A stretch of 40,023 nt of DNA from Alphaproteobacteria bacterium SS10. GTDB lineage: Bacteria > Pseudomonadota > Alphaproteobacteria > TMED2. A program made the position numbers and the translations under genes. The notes below the pieces were generated by a model. That model searched no databases and was not told the DNA's origin. It saw only the letters and a list, made by a program, of their open reading frames with translations. Shown piece after piece: positions 1 through 7,004 of the stretch. The stretch is taken from NCBI GenBank assembly GCA_019192455.1, contig JAHCML010000003.1, forward strand, positions 776,661 through 816,683, written 5' to 3'. Every line of letters starts with the position of its first letter. Position 1 is the first letter of the stretch.

Positions 1-508
1 GTCCCAGACCAATCTGACTGCGCTATCGATGTTCTCACCGACGCCAGACGGGACTGGTCGCTGGGTACAAAGCAGGATGCGTGCCAAACTCTTGGGCGGC
101 GCTAAGCTTTTGTTTTGGAATGAATTTATCGGGGCGTGAAGATTTTGCCGCCAAGGGTGTCGACAGTTTTTCCTAGCCCGATTGGTCCTGGTGGGCAGGT
201 TGCGGCCTGGTTGGATCGATGCCTCATGATGCCGTTTGTTGGTATGGGCCTAGCTGTTTTGCATGTCGCGCCAGTGTCACGCTTCCGATCCTGGCAACTC
301 ATCCTCAATTCGCGATCACTTGACGCTGTTTTAATGGGCCGGGACTTTTGTCGCATAAGTTAACTTGCGGTAGGTTAACGCCGTGGCAGTCCTCGGTCGG
401 CTATGATGGCCATGCATTGGTTATCGTTATCCATCCGGAGGCGGATTGCCGGTAACGCGAATAGGTGTCGTTGCTGGCGCCCCTAACGATGAAGCACAGG
501 AATAATCG
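1..508. other. Left-edge region without a recognised gene
   Basis: I see no convincing gene in these 508 bases. Two + strand frames are open from the left edge, one to a TAA at 103-105 and one to a TGA at 137-139. Either could be the tail of a gene lying outside the window, but neither short peptide is recognisable. Two overlapping short open frames at about 126-363, one per strand, have no family resemblance and look like chance. The last 150 bases are probably the leader of fliL. No strong promoter match was found. Confidence 0.5.
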
Positions 509-1054
509 ATGTCTGATTTGACGATGGAGGAAGATGGCGGCGCGGATGAGGTTGAAGAGCTCAGCCGGACGCGCCTCGGCGGTAAGCGGATCCTACTCCT
601 TATATTAGTGCCGATCATTCTGCTGCTTGGTGCCGGTGGTGGGCTTTACTTCACCGGCATGCTTGATGGCCTACTTGGCACGGCTCCACCGCCAGCCCAG
701 ACCGCTGAGGCGGAAGGTGAGGGCGAGGGTGAGGGCGCTGCCAGTGCCGGTGCGTTTTTCCTCGATCTGGAAGACATGTTGGTCAACCTCAACACCGAGG
801 GGCGGCAGCCGCGTTTTCTGAAGATGAGCATCAGCCTTGAGCTCGAGCGGCAGTCTGACCTGAACCGTGTGCAGCAGTTGATGCCGCGGGTGCGCGATGA
901 GTTCCAAACCTATCTGCGTGAGTTGCGCGTTGAGGATCTGCAGGGGTCAGCCGGTGTCTATCGCCTGCGGACTGAGCTGCTCAGCCGGGTGAGTCAGGCT
1001 GCTTTCCCAGCGCGGGTGCGTAACGTGCTGTTCCGGGAAATTTTGATCCAGTAA
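509..1054 (+). CDS. fliL: Flagellar basal body-associated protein FliL
   Basis: FliL is a single-pass inner-membrane protein that surrounds and stabilises the flagellar stator. The 181-residue product has an acidic cytoplasmic N-terminus, one transmembrane segment at about residues 28-48, a low-complexity Ala/Glu/Gly linker at about 58-80, and a periplasmic domain. That domain carries the family pattern: a hydrophobic strand reading FFLDLEDMLVNL, then FLKMSISLEL, then a C-terminal end that is rich in Arg and closes with LFREILIQ, as FliL proteins do. An AGGA ribosome-binding sequence precedes the ATG. fliM follows after about 110 bases, the usual fliL-fliM order. Family assignment is firm from the domain pattern and neighbours. 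Confidence 0.93.
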   Translation: MSDLTMEEDGGADEVEELSRTRLGGKRILLLILVPIILLLGAGGGLYFTGMLDGLLGTAPPPAQTAEAEGEGEGEGAASAGAFFLDLEDMLVNLNTEGRQPRFLKMSISLELERQSDLNRVQQLMPRVRDEFQTYLRELRVEDLQGSAGVYRLRTELLSRVSQAAFPARVRNVLFREILIQ

Positions 1055-1165
1055 TCCCGCTTTTTTGAGGGGTTTGGGCAAAACGGTACGAAAACTGCAT
1101 AGCTATGCCTAGAAGCGCTGCGCCGTTGATTGGCGCGGTTGAAGGTATTGAGGGGTAAGAAGGCC

Positions 1166-2227
1166 ATGAGTGACGTCGATGGCATGAGCGAAGAGGAGCG
1201 CCTCGCGGCAGAATGGGCCGCGCTGGCGGAGGGTGACGACGAGTTCGGTGATGGCGAGGCGCCCACGCGGGTCCTCAACCAGGACGAAATCGACAGTCTT
1301 CTTGGCTTTGACCAGGATCAGGACGACGACTCTGAGACGTCAGGCGTTAAGGCGCTCGTTAACTCCGCGCTCGTTAACTACGAACGTCTACCCATGCTTG
1401 AGGTGGTGTTCGACCGGGTTGTCCGGTTGCTCTCCACTAGCTTGCGGAATTTTACCTCCGACAACGTTGAGGTCAGCTTTGACCAGATCACCTCGGTTCG
1501 CTTTGGTGATTATCTGAATTCCATCCCGCTCCCGGCAATGCTTGCCGTGTTCCAAGCGGAGGAGTGGGACAATTACGGCCTGTTGGTTATCGACAGTGCG
1601 CTGATCTATTCGATCGTTGACGTCTTGCTTGGCGGTCGCCGTGGCACCGCCGCAATGCGGATTGAGGGTCGCCCTTACACCACGATTGAGCGCAATCTTG
1701 TTGAGCGCATGGTCCATGTGGTGCTGGCGGATATCTCCGCTGCGTTCGATCCACTGTCTCCGGTCACCTTCCGGTTTGACCGTCTTGAGACTAACCCACG
1801 ATTTGCCGCGATTGCCCGACCCGCGAATGCCGGCGTCCTGGCGAAGTTCCGTATTGATATGGAAGACCGCGGCGGCCGTATGGAGCTGATGCTGCCTTAC
1901 GCGACCCTAGAGCCAATTCGTGAGCTGCTGCTGCAGATGTTCATGGGTGAGAAGTTCGGTCGTGACTCCATCTGGGAGGAGCACTTGGCGGGACAGCTTT
2001 ACCAGACCGATATCGATCTACAGGCGGTCCTTGGTGAGATGACCGTCCGGTTGAACAGTTTGCTGAACTGGACCCCTGGTACGCAGATCGTGCTGCCAAA
2101 TGGGCCAGAGCATCTAATTGACCTGCGATGTGGTGAACGGACAATGTTCCTCGCTCGCATGGGCCAGAAGAATGGCAAGATCGCGGTTCGTATCGAGCAT
2201 GATACAGATGATGATCTGATTGATTAA
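1166..2227 (+). CDS. fliM: Flagellar motor switch protein FliM
   Basis: FliM is the middle ring of the cytoplasmic C-ring and receives phospho-CheY to change rotation. The 353-residue product has the N-terminal CheY-binding motif LNQDEIDSLLGF (about residues 36-47). A central CheC-like domain follows, and then a C-terminal SpoA/FliN-like domain near residues 270-340. A longer frame opens at a TTG at 1130, but I chose the ATG at 1166: the extra 12 residues are not FliM-like, and a purine-rich AGGGG/GAAGG tract lies just before the ATG. The extreme C-terminus is acidic. cheY and cheZ lie about 2 to 2.5 kb downstream, consistent with a shared switch-control job. Confidence 0.95.
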   Translation: MSDVDGMSEEERLAAEWAALAEGDDEFGDGEAPTRVLNQDEIDSLLGFDQDQDDDSETSGVKALVNSALVNYERLPMLEVVFDRVVRLLSTSLRNFTSDNVEVSFDQITSVRFGDYLNSIPLPAMLAVFQAEEWDNYGLLVIDSALIYSIVDVLLGGRRGTAAMRIEGRPYTTIERNLVERMVHVVLADISAAFDPLSPVTFRFDRLETNPRFAAIARPANAGVLAKFRIDMEDRGGRMELMLPYATLEPIRELLLQMFMGEKFGRDSIWEEHLAGQLYQTDIDLQAVLGEMTVRLNSLLNWTPGTQIVLPNGPEHLIDLRCGERTMFLARMGQKNGKIAVRIEHDTDDDLID

Positions 2228-2285
2228 CGGCTTAGCAGCTTGCCTCTGCCATGATATGGGGCGGGCTGTAACCGTGACTTTACAG

Positions 2286-2316
2286 GCCGGTGCCTCTAAT
2301 CTTGCGTTGCACCGGC
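2286..2316 (+). terminator. Possible stem-loop after fliM
   Basis: An 8-bp perfect inverted repeat (GCCGGTGC at 2286-2293 and GCACCGGC at 2309-2316) encloses a 15-base loop and is followed by TTTG only. It may attenuate transcription between fliM and the DUF6468 gene. The lack of a proper U tract makes termination uncertain. Confidence 0.35.
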
Positions 2317-2443
2317 TTTGAGCCAAATAACAACATGTCGTCAGCGTGTGGGCGCGACGGCCAAGCGACGGTAACGTCGGCATCGGGCAACTGCTTTAAA
2401 CGCCATTTGTTTGTGGTGGCAGGGGCCAGGGGAAGCAAAACGC

Positions 2444-3022
2444 ATGGGCAATATCCTTAGCCTCATTCTGGACGTCACCATTATCGGCCTTTTGATCGCC
2501 GTGATCGTTCAAGCTGCGCGCCTGTCACGCAAGCTGACGGTGCTGCGCGAAGCCCGGAAAGAGATGGATGCGTCCATCAAGCAATTCTTTGAAGCATCTG
2601 CGAAAGCCGAGCTCGCCATCCGCAACTTCCATAAGGCGGCGGGGGAGACCTCCCAGAAGCTCGATGGTGACACAAAGCGTGCGCAGCTTCTGACGGATGA
2701 GTTGAAGCTCATGATTGAGAGCGGCAACGGCCTCGCCGAGCGGCTCGAAGCCGTGGTCGAGGGTGGGCGAGAGCTGCCGAACTATGGTGACGTGCCTGCG
2801 ACCCAGTCGGTCGCACCAAGCTCACCACCGCCGCTTGCTGCGAACCAGGCCCCGGCAAAACCACAACCCCTTGATCCTGATGCCCCAGCACCTGGATCAA
2901 TTGAAGCGGCAGCCGCCGATGAAGGCGGGGACAGCACCGGTGGTGATGGCAAGGCTGGCCGTGGCGAGGGACGAAGCCGCGCCGAGCAGGAGCTGCTTAA
3001 GGCCCTGCAGAACATGCGATAG
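2444..3022 (+). CDS. DUF6468 family membrane-anchored protein of the flagellar cluster
   Basis: The function is unknown. The 192-residue product starts with a hydrophobic segment (about residues 3-24) that should anchor it in the inner membrane. A roughly 70-residue charged helical stretch follows, rich in Lys, Glu and Ala, with the look of a coiled coil. The tail is Pro/Ala-rich and disordered and ends in a short basic/acidic helix. This layout and the position between fliM and motE match the DUF6468 family of alphaproteobacterial flagellar clusters (from memory). I chose the ATG at 2444 over an upstream TTG at 2411 because AGGGGAAG ends 9 bases before it. Context suggests a motility accessory role. 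Confidence 0.75.
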   Translation: MGNILSLILDVTIIGLLIAVIVQAARLSRKLTVLREARKEMDASIKQFFEASAKAELAIRNFHKAAGETSQKLDGDTKRAQLLTDELKLMIESGNGLAERLEAVVEGGRELPNYGDVPATQSVAPSSPPPLAANQAPAKPQPLDPDAPAPGSIEAAAADEGGDSTGGDGKAGRGEGRSRAEQELLKALQNMR

Positions 3023-3126
3023 AATTGGTATGATTTGTGCTGGTCTCTCAAGAGGCCACCGCATCTGGTGGATTAGAGAAGCTAACAACCGCCACGGTTT
3101 TAAAAAGCAAAAGGCACAGTAGGACG

Positions 3127-3855
3127 ATGGTTCCCTCAATCAGATTGCTGCCCATACTGGTCATCATGTGTTTTGTCGTGATGGGCGCGCGTGTGGCTGA
3201 TGTGGTGACTGGCGAGAGCCTGTCCCGTGACCCGCTAGATTTCAACGCTGTGGTGACCCTGTCCCAGGCCCGTGCTGCGGATGGTGATGAAGAGACTGCC
3301 GCTGGCGGTGAGGCGGGTTTCGAACAAGTTGCCCAGGCTGATGCTGACACAATGTCTGATCAGGTTGCGGCCACGGCTGATGGCGCTGACGCAGCTGAGG
3401 AAGACCTCTGGTTCGATCCAGAGCAACGTGAGCTAACCCGCTCTGAGCTGCGTCTGCTGCAAGAACTGTCCGAGCGTCGCCAGGCGTTGAACGATCGCGA
3501 ACGTGGGCTCGACCAGCGGGCTGCCCTGCTAGATGCAGCCGAGGCCCGTTTTGAGGAAAAGCTGACCGAGCTGACCGCGCTCCGTGATCAGATTTCACAG
3601 CTGCTTGATCAGCACTCAGAGCAACAGGAAGCCCAGCTGGCCAATCTGGTTGCGATTTATGAGAGCATGAAACCAAAAGACGCGGCACGAATCTTCGATA
3701 GCCTCGACATGGACGTGTTGCTAGATGTGGTCGTGCGGATGAAGCAGGTGCGCTCTGCCGCAATTTTGGCGGAAATGCAGCCTAACCGGGCGAAAGACGT
3801 GACCCTGCAGCTTGCTGATCGGCGTCGTCTTCCCGACGCGATCGAGGTCCAATAG
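3127..3855 (+). CDS. motE: MotE-like periplasmic motor chaperone (MgtE N-domain fold)
   Basis: MotE proteins are alphaproteobacterial periplasmic chaperones for the motor protein MotC and share a fold with the N-domain of MgtE. The 242-residue product has an N-terminal hydrophobic segment (about residues 4-21), serving as a signal or anchor. An acidic disordered stretch is followed by a long coiled coil at about residues 95-175. The C-terminal domain at about 180-240 has the pattern YESMKPKDAARIFDSLD followed by ILAEMQP, typical of the MgtE N-domain family. The frame extends upstream to a GTG at 3037, but the ATG at 3127 places the hydrophobic segment at the N-terminus and is preferred. No motC was seen in the window. 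Confidence 0.8.
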   Translation: MVPSIRLLPILVIMCFVVMGARVADVVTGESLSRDPLDFNAVVTLSQARAADGDEETAAGGEAGFEQVAQADADTMSDQVAATADGADAAEEDLWFDPEQRELTRSELRLLQELSERRQALNDRERGLDQRAALLDAAEARFEEKLTELTALRDQISQLLDQHSEQQEAQLANLVAIYESMKPKDAARIFDSLDMDVLLDVVVRMKQVRSAAILAEMQPNRAKDVTLQLADRRRLPDAIEVQ

Positions 3856-4110
3856 TGTTGGATTGAGGACACCGGGTATCGATTTTCCGACTCGAATTAA
3901 CGTCCAGTAGGGACTTTTTCTGGACTTTGAATGCGTCGGCGGTAGGCTTCATAGCTGTGTCTTGGGTGATCCAAACTGGGTACCGCTTTCAAATCGCCGA
4001 CAAACTATGATGAACTGACGTGGTTACGCGCTTTTAAACAAGCTGCTAAACCAATGTCTGCATTATGGAATGCAGGGGTAATGAGGGGACCGGCGTGATG
4101 GAGTTTATGA

Positions 4111-4497
4111 ATGGCTATTGACTTGAATATGCCAATTCTGGTTGTCGACGACTACAAAACGATGCTTCGCATCATTAGTAACTTGTTGAAACAAATCGGC
4201 TTTCAGCAGATTGATGAGGCCTCTGATGGGGCGACCGCACTGACTAAGCTGCGCGATAAGGACTATGGGTTGATCATTTCCGATTGGAATATGGAGCCCA
4301 TGACCGGTCTGCAGCTGTTGAAAGAGGTGCGTGCTGATAATCGTCTCTCGAAGACGCCGTTCATTATGATTACGGCTGAGAGTAAGACTGAAAACGTGGT
4401 CGCGGCTAAAGCAGCCGGCGTGACCAACTATATCGTTAAGCCGTTCAACGCAGAGACGTTGAAACAAAAAATCAGTGCGGTTTTTGGCGGCTTCTAA
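4111..4497 (+). CDS. cheY: CheY-type single-domain response regulator
   Basis: CheY-type proteins are phosphorylated by CheA and bind FliM to alter flagellar rotation. The 128-residue product is a complete receiver domain with no output domain. The acidic pair is Asp13-Asp14, the phospho-acceptor is Asp58 (in SDWNMEP), the switch Thr is Thr88 (in MITAE) and the conserved Lys is Lys110 (in VKPF). The length is typical. cheZ follows 235 bases downstream, which supports a motor CheY rather than a general receiver. No cheA is in the window, so the cognate kinase is unseen. A 255-base leader precedes the gene. Confidence 0.9.
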   Translation: MAIDLNMPILVVDDYKTMLRIISNLLKQIGFQQIDEASDGATALTKLRDKDYGLIISDWNMEPMTGLQLLKEVRADNRLSKTPFIMITAESKTENVVAAKAAGVTNYIVKPFNAETLKQKISAVFGGF

Positions 4498-4506
4498 AAG
4501 TCGCCA
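4485..4506 (+). terminator. Possible hairpin overlapping the cheY stop codon
   Basis: TGGCGGCTT (4485-4493) pairs with AAGTCGCCA (4498-4506) across a 4-base loop that contains part of the TAA stop; one pair is a G-U wobble. There is no immediate U tract. It may reduce read-through from cheY to cheZ or protect the cheY message end. Confidence 0.3.
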
Positions 4507-4732
4507 TTGGCCTCAAACGCTGGTTCTTTTTTGCCCGCCATTGCCGCGAATTGTCTTTGTGGCGAAAAAGTGGCAGTGTATTTGATAACGGATGCGCGAG
4601 CGTCTGGTTTTATAAGTTGGTTTGATAGGCGCTAAACGCGGGGGCGCTCAATACGCTGGTAGTGGCTGTGGTGTTTGGCTGGTCTTTGAGAGAGGCAGGC
4701 CTGACCCTTATCAGCCTGGAGTAATTCGATAG

Positions 4733-5440
4733 ATGACAGATCACGACGCAACAGGTGGGCTAGGTGGTGACGGCACTCGTCGCTCAGCTGATGGCCGCCC
4801 ACTGCCCGAGAAAATCATCGAAGCACACCGTCAGGCCAGTCAGCCACTTACCCGTGACGATGTCGCGGCGATTGTTTCCAATGTGATCGGCTCCATGGAT
4901 GGTGATCTTCGCGCCAGTAACGTGAAGCTCTATTCCGAGCTCGACGCGATTGCCCAATACATCAAAGCCGCCAAGCTTGAGATTGCAGCCATTCAGCCGG
5001 TTGAACGGCAGATGACTGACATTGCTAACGCATCTGATGAATTGGATGCTGTTGTTCAAGCAACTGAGAATGCGACCGGTTCCATTCTTGATGCTTGTGA
5101 GGGCATTGAGCAGGTGGTGCCGAAAATCCCAGAAGGCGAGGCCCGAGAGGGTGTCGTTGAGGGCGTCACCAAAATCTATGAGAGCTGCAACTTCCAGGAC
5201 ATCACTGGGCAGCGCATCTCAAAAGTGGTTCGCACGCTGAAGCATCTAGAGACCCGCATTGACGAGCTTCTGGATGTGTTTGGGAACGCGCCGCTGCCGA
5301 CCCCGCAAAGTGAGCCAGTCAGTGAAGAGGCTGAGCTTGATGATCATGAGCGGATGAAACTCCTCAATGGTCCTGCCTTGCCTGGCTCAGCAATCGATCA
5401 AGACGCGATCGATAAGCTTCTCGCAGATCTAGACAACTAA
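4733..5440 (+). CDS. cheZ: CheZ-family phosphatase of CheY-P
   Basis: CheZ dephosphorylates CheY-P and resets the motor signal. The 235-residue product is mostly helical. It carries the CheZ catalytic signature in the form FQDITGQRI, with Asp156 and Gln160 at the DxxxQ spacing of the enterobacterial Asp143/Gln147 pair. Around it lie the two long helices expected for the four-helix bundle (about residues 95-185). The end of the protein is acidic with a short amphipathic tail (AIDQDAIDKLLADLDN), which resembles the CheZ C-terminal CheY-binding helix. The next gene starts 4 bases after the stop, so these genes are very probably co-transcribed. Confidence 0.85.
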   Translation: MTDHDATGGLGGDGTRRSADGRPLPEKIIEAHRQASQPLTRDDVAAIVSNVIGSMDGDLRASNVKLYSELDAIAQYIKAAKLEIAAIQPVERQMTDIANASDELDAVVQATENATGSILDACEGIEQVVPKIPEGEAREGVVEGVTKIYESCNFQDITGQRISKVVRTLKHLETRIDELLDVFGNAPLPTPQSEPVSEEAELDDHERMKLLNGPALPGSAIDQDAIDKLLADLDN

Positions 5441-5444
5441 CGTC

Positions 5445-6152
5445 ATGTCCCTTGCCGACGACCCGTCTGGCGGTGAAGAAGCCGGTGGTAGCGGTGGCAC
5501 CGCCACTGTTATGGCGCTGGCGCTGTTCCTGCTGTTGTTGGCCTTCTTCATTCTGTTGGTCGCCATCTCAAAATTTGAATCTGAGAAGATTGATCAGGTG
5601 CTGTTTAGCCTTGATGAGGTTTTCGAGGTTGAACCTGAGCTACTCTTGGCTGATGAGGCAGTAACGAACCGCGATGGTAGCCAGATTGCCCGCGAAGACT
5701 TCTTTGAAGTGGTCGACAAGGTGTTCCGGGACGAGCTGCAGTTTACCCGCGTCCGGGTGGTGAAGCAGGGGGACAGCATGGTCATTGCTGTGCCCGAAGA
5801 CGGTCTGTTTGACCCTGGCAGCAGTGATATCCGTATCGAAGCAGCTGGCCTCTTAGGTCGGGTCTCTGAAGCTCTAACCCGTCCAGCTGACAATGGCGGC
5901 TATTATCTTGATATGGTGATCCCACTAGGACGCAGTGCAGGTGACCGTGACCTTGCCGTGCGCCGCGCCGGGCGTTTCGCCCGCGGTCTAACCGCCCTTA
6001 ATGCGCCAGCTTCCTCGATTTCGGTCGGTGTGCGCCAACGGCTTCGGAATGAGGTGCATTTCTTCTTTGAGTTCCGTCCGGATGACGCACCAGTTGTTGT
6101 GCCGGTGGTCAACTCGACATCAACTTCTGCTGAACAGGCAGCGTCAGAGTAG
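5445..6152 (+). CDS. MotB-like stator protein lacking the channel Asp
   Basis: This 235-residue protein has MotB architecture: a short cytoplasmic N-terminus, one transmembrane segment at about residues 20-42, and a periplasmic domain distantly like the OmpA/MotB peptidoglycan-binding fold (LFDPGSSDIRIEA, then DRDLAVRRAGRFARGL). Aligned on the shared hydrophobic FF..L..A.S end of the helix, the proton-binding Asp of MotB is replaced by Ala26. The GH[AT]D motif of the OmpA-like domain is also not visible. It is directly followed by a more canonical MotB. It may be a structural partner or regulator of the stator rather than an ion conductor. Family membership is inferred from layout and context. 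Confidence 0.7.
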   Translation: MSLADDPSGGEEAGGSGGTATVMALALFLLLLAFFILLVAISKFESEKIDQVLFSLDEVFEVEPELLLADEAVTNRDGSQIAREDFFEVVDKVFRDELQFTRVRVVKQGDSMVIAVPEDGLFDPGSSDIRIEAAGLLGRVSEALTRPADNGGYYLDMVIPLGRSAGDRDLAVRRAGRFARGLTALNAPASSISVGVRQRLRNEVHFFFEFRPDDAPVVVPVVNSTSTSAEQAASE

Positions 6153-6205
6153 CCTCAAAGGCTGCCGCCCGATAGAATAGAGGCCTGTGACCGGAAGTGA
6201 GATTC

Positions 6206-6931
6206 ATGCGTGCGGATGCCAATAGCGCCCAATTGACGGCAACCCCAGCGGGGGATGCCCCCGCCTGGATGGTTACCTTCACTGATTTGGTCTGCTTGAT
6301 GCTGACCTTCTTTGTGATGCTGTTTGCGATGTCCGTCCCGGATGAAGACACCTGGCAAGAGGTTGTCTCTGCCCTAACGCAAACCGATCAGCCGGTGGTT
6401 GAGGAAGAGGAGCTCTCACCGCGTCCTGATGCCGAACGCAACGTCACCGTGCTCGATATTCCGCAAGCGGCCAATCTTGATTACCTGGTCTCACTGCTTC
6501 GGCAGAAGTTGGATGAAGCAGCAGATGCGCCGGACATCATTTTGAACCGGACGGAGGATCAGCTGGTCCTGTCATTGCCTGGCGACACCCTGTTTGAAGC
6601 GTCCAGCGCCGAGTTAACCCAAGAGGGGCGTTCGGCGGTTCAGCCAATCGCACAGATGCTGTCTGGGATTGAGAATCAGGTGCGTTTGTTTGGACATGCC
6701 GACCCGACTCCACTCCGTTCTGGTGCCTATCCATCGAATTGGGAGCTGTCCCTGGCGAGGGCTGTCACTGTGGGCAGGTTCTTGCGATCTGGCGGATATC
6801 GGGAGGATATGGTCATCGCAGGCATGGGCGACGGTCGATATGGTGACCTACCGGCCACCCTGCCACAGACAGAGCGCTATCGATTGGCTAGGCGGGTTGA
6901 TATCGTCATCGATCCAGAGGCTACTCAATAG
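6206..6931 (+). CDS. motB: Flagellar motor stator protein MotB
   Basis: MotB with MotA forms the ion-driven stator anchored to peptidoglycan. The 241-residue product has the canonical signature PAWMVTFTDLVCLMLTFF near residues 19-36, with the channel Asp at residue 27. The OmpA-like domain contains LFEASSAEL, then GHADPTP, then NWELSLARA, the usual peptidoglycan-binding pattern. A GTG at 6197 would add three residues; the ATG at 6206 has GGAAG 8 bases upstream and is preferred. No motA lies in the window, so its partner must be elsewhere. It sits 53 bases after its divergent paralogue. Confidence 0.88.
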   Translation: MRADANSAQLTATPAGDAPAWMVTFTDLVCLMLTFFVMLFAMSVPDEDTWQEVVSALTQTDQPVVEEEELSPRPDAERNVTVLDIPQAANLDYLVSLLRQKLDEAADAPDIILNRTEDQLVLSLPGDTLFEASSAELTQEGRSAVQPIAQMLSGIENQVRLFGHADPTPLRSGAYPSNWELSLARAVTVGRFLRSGGYREDMVIAGMGDGRYGDLPATLPQTERYRLARRVDIVIDPEATQ

Positions 6932-6974
6932 GTACCCTTAGATCGTTCCGATCTTTAGGGTTCGCCTTATTGAG
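6924..6974 (+). terminator. Long imperfect hairpin at the end of motB
   Basis: Nested inverted repeats include the motB stop codon: CTCAATAGG (6924-6932) with CCTTATTGAG (6965-6974), ACCCT (6934-6938) with AGGGT (6957-6961), and AGATC (6940-6944) with GATCT (6950-6954). The fold is long with small internal loops and no clear U run. It probably marks the end of the chemotaxis/stator transcript or stabilises its 3' end. Confidence 0.5.
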
Positions 6975-7004
6975 TGCAATCGCGGCTCGTATTATGCCGC
7001 ATGG

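Noticed and set aside
189-203. Sigma-54-like TGGTGGG-N4-TTGC upstream of fliL
   Set aside because: The -24 half matches only 4 of 7 bases and it lies over 300 bases from fliL; it is likely chance.
136-363. 75-codon open frame on the + strand and its antisense partner
   Set aside because: Neither peptide is recognisable and there is no convincing ribosome-binding sequence.
3242-3763. 173-codon open frame on the - strand
   Set aside because: It is antisense to motE, rich in His/Arg/Gln/Pro and without a family signal.
3902-3925. GTCCAG...CTGGAC inverted repeat after motE as a terminator
   Set aside because: The stem is only 6 bp, the loop is 12 bases, and the T run lies inside the loop rather than after the stem.
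4571-4586. Sigma-54-like TGGCAGT-N4-TTGAT upstream of cheZ
   Set aside because: Spacing fits, but the essential -12 GC is GA here, and the site is about 150 bases from the start codon.
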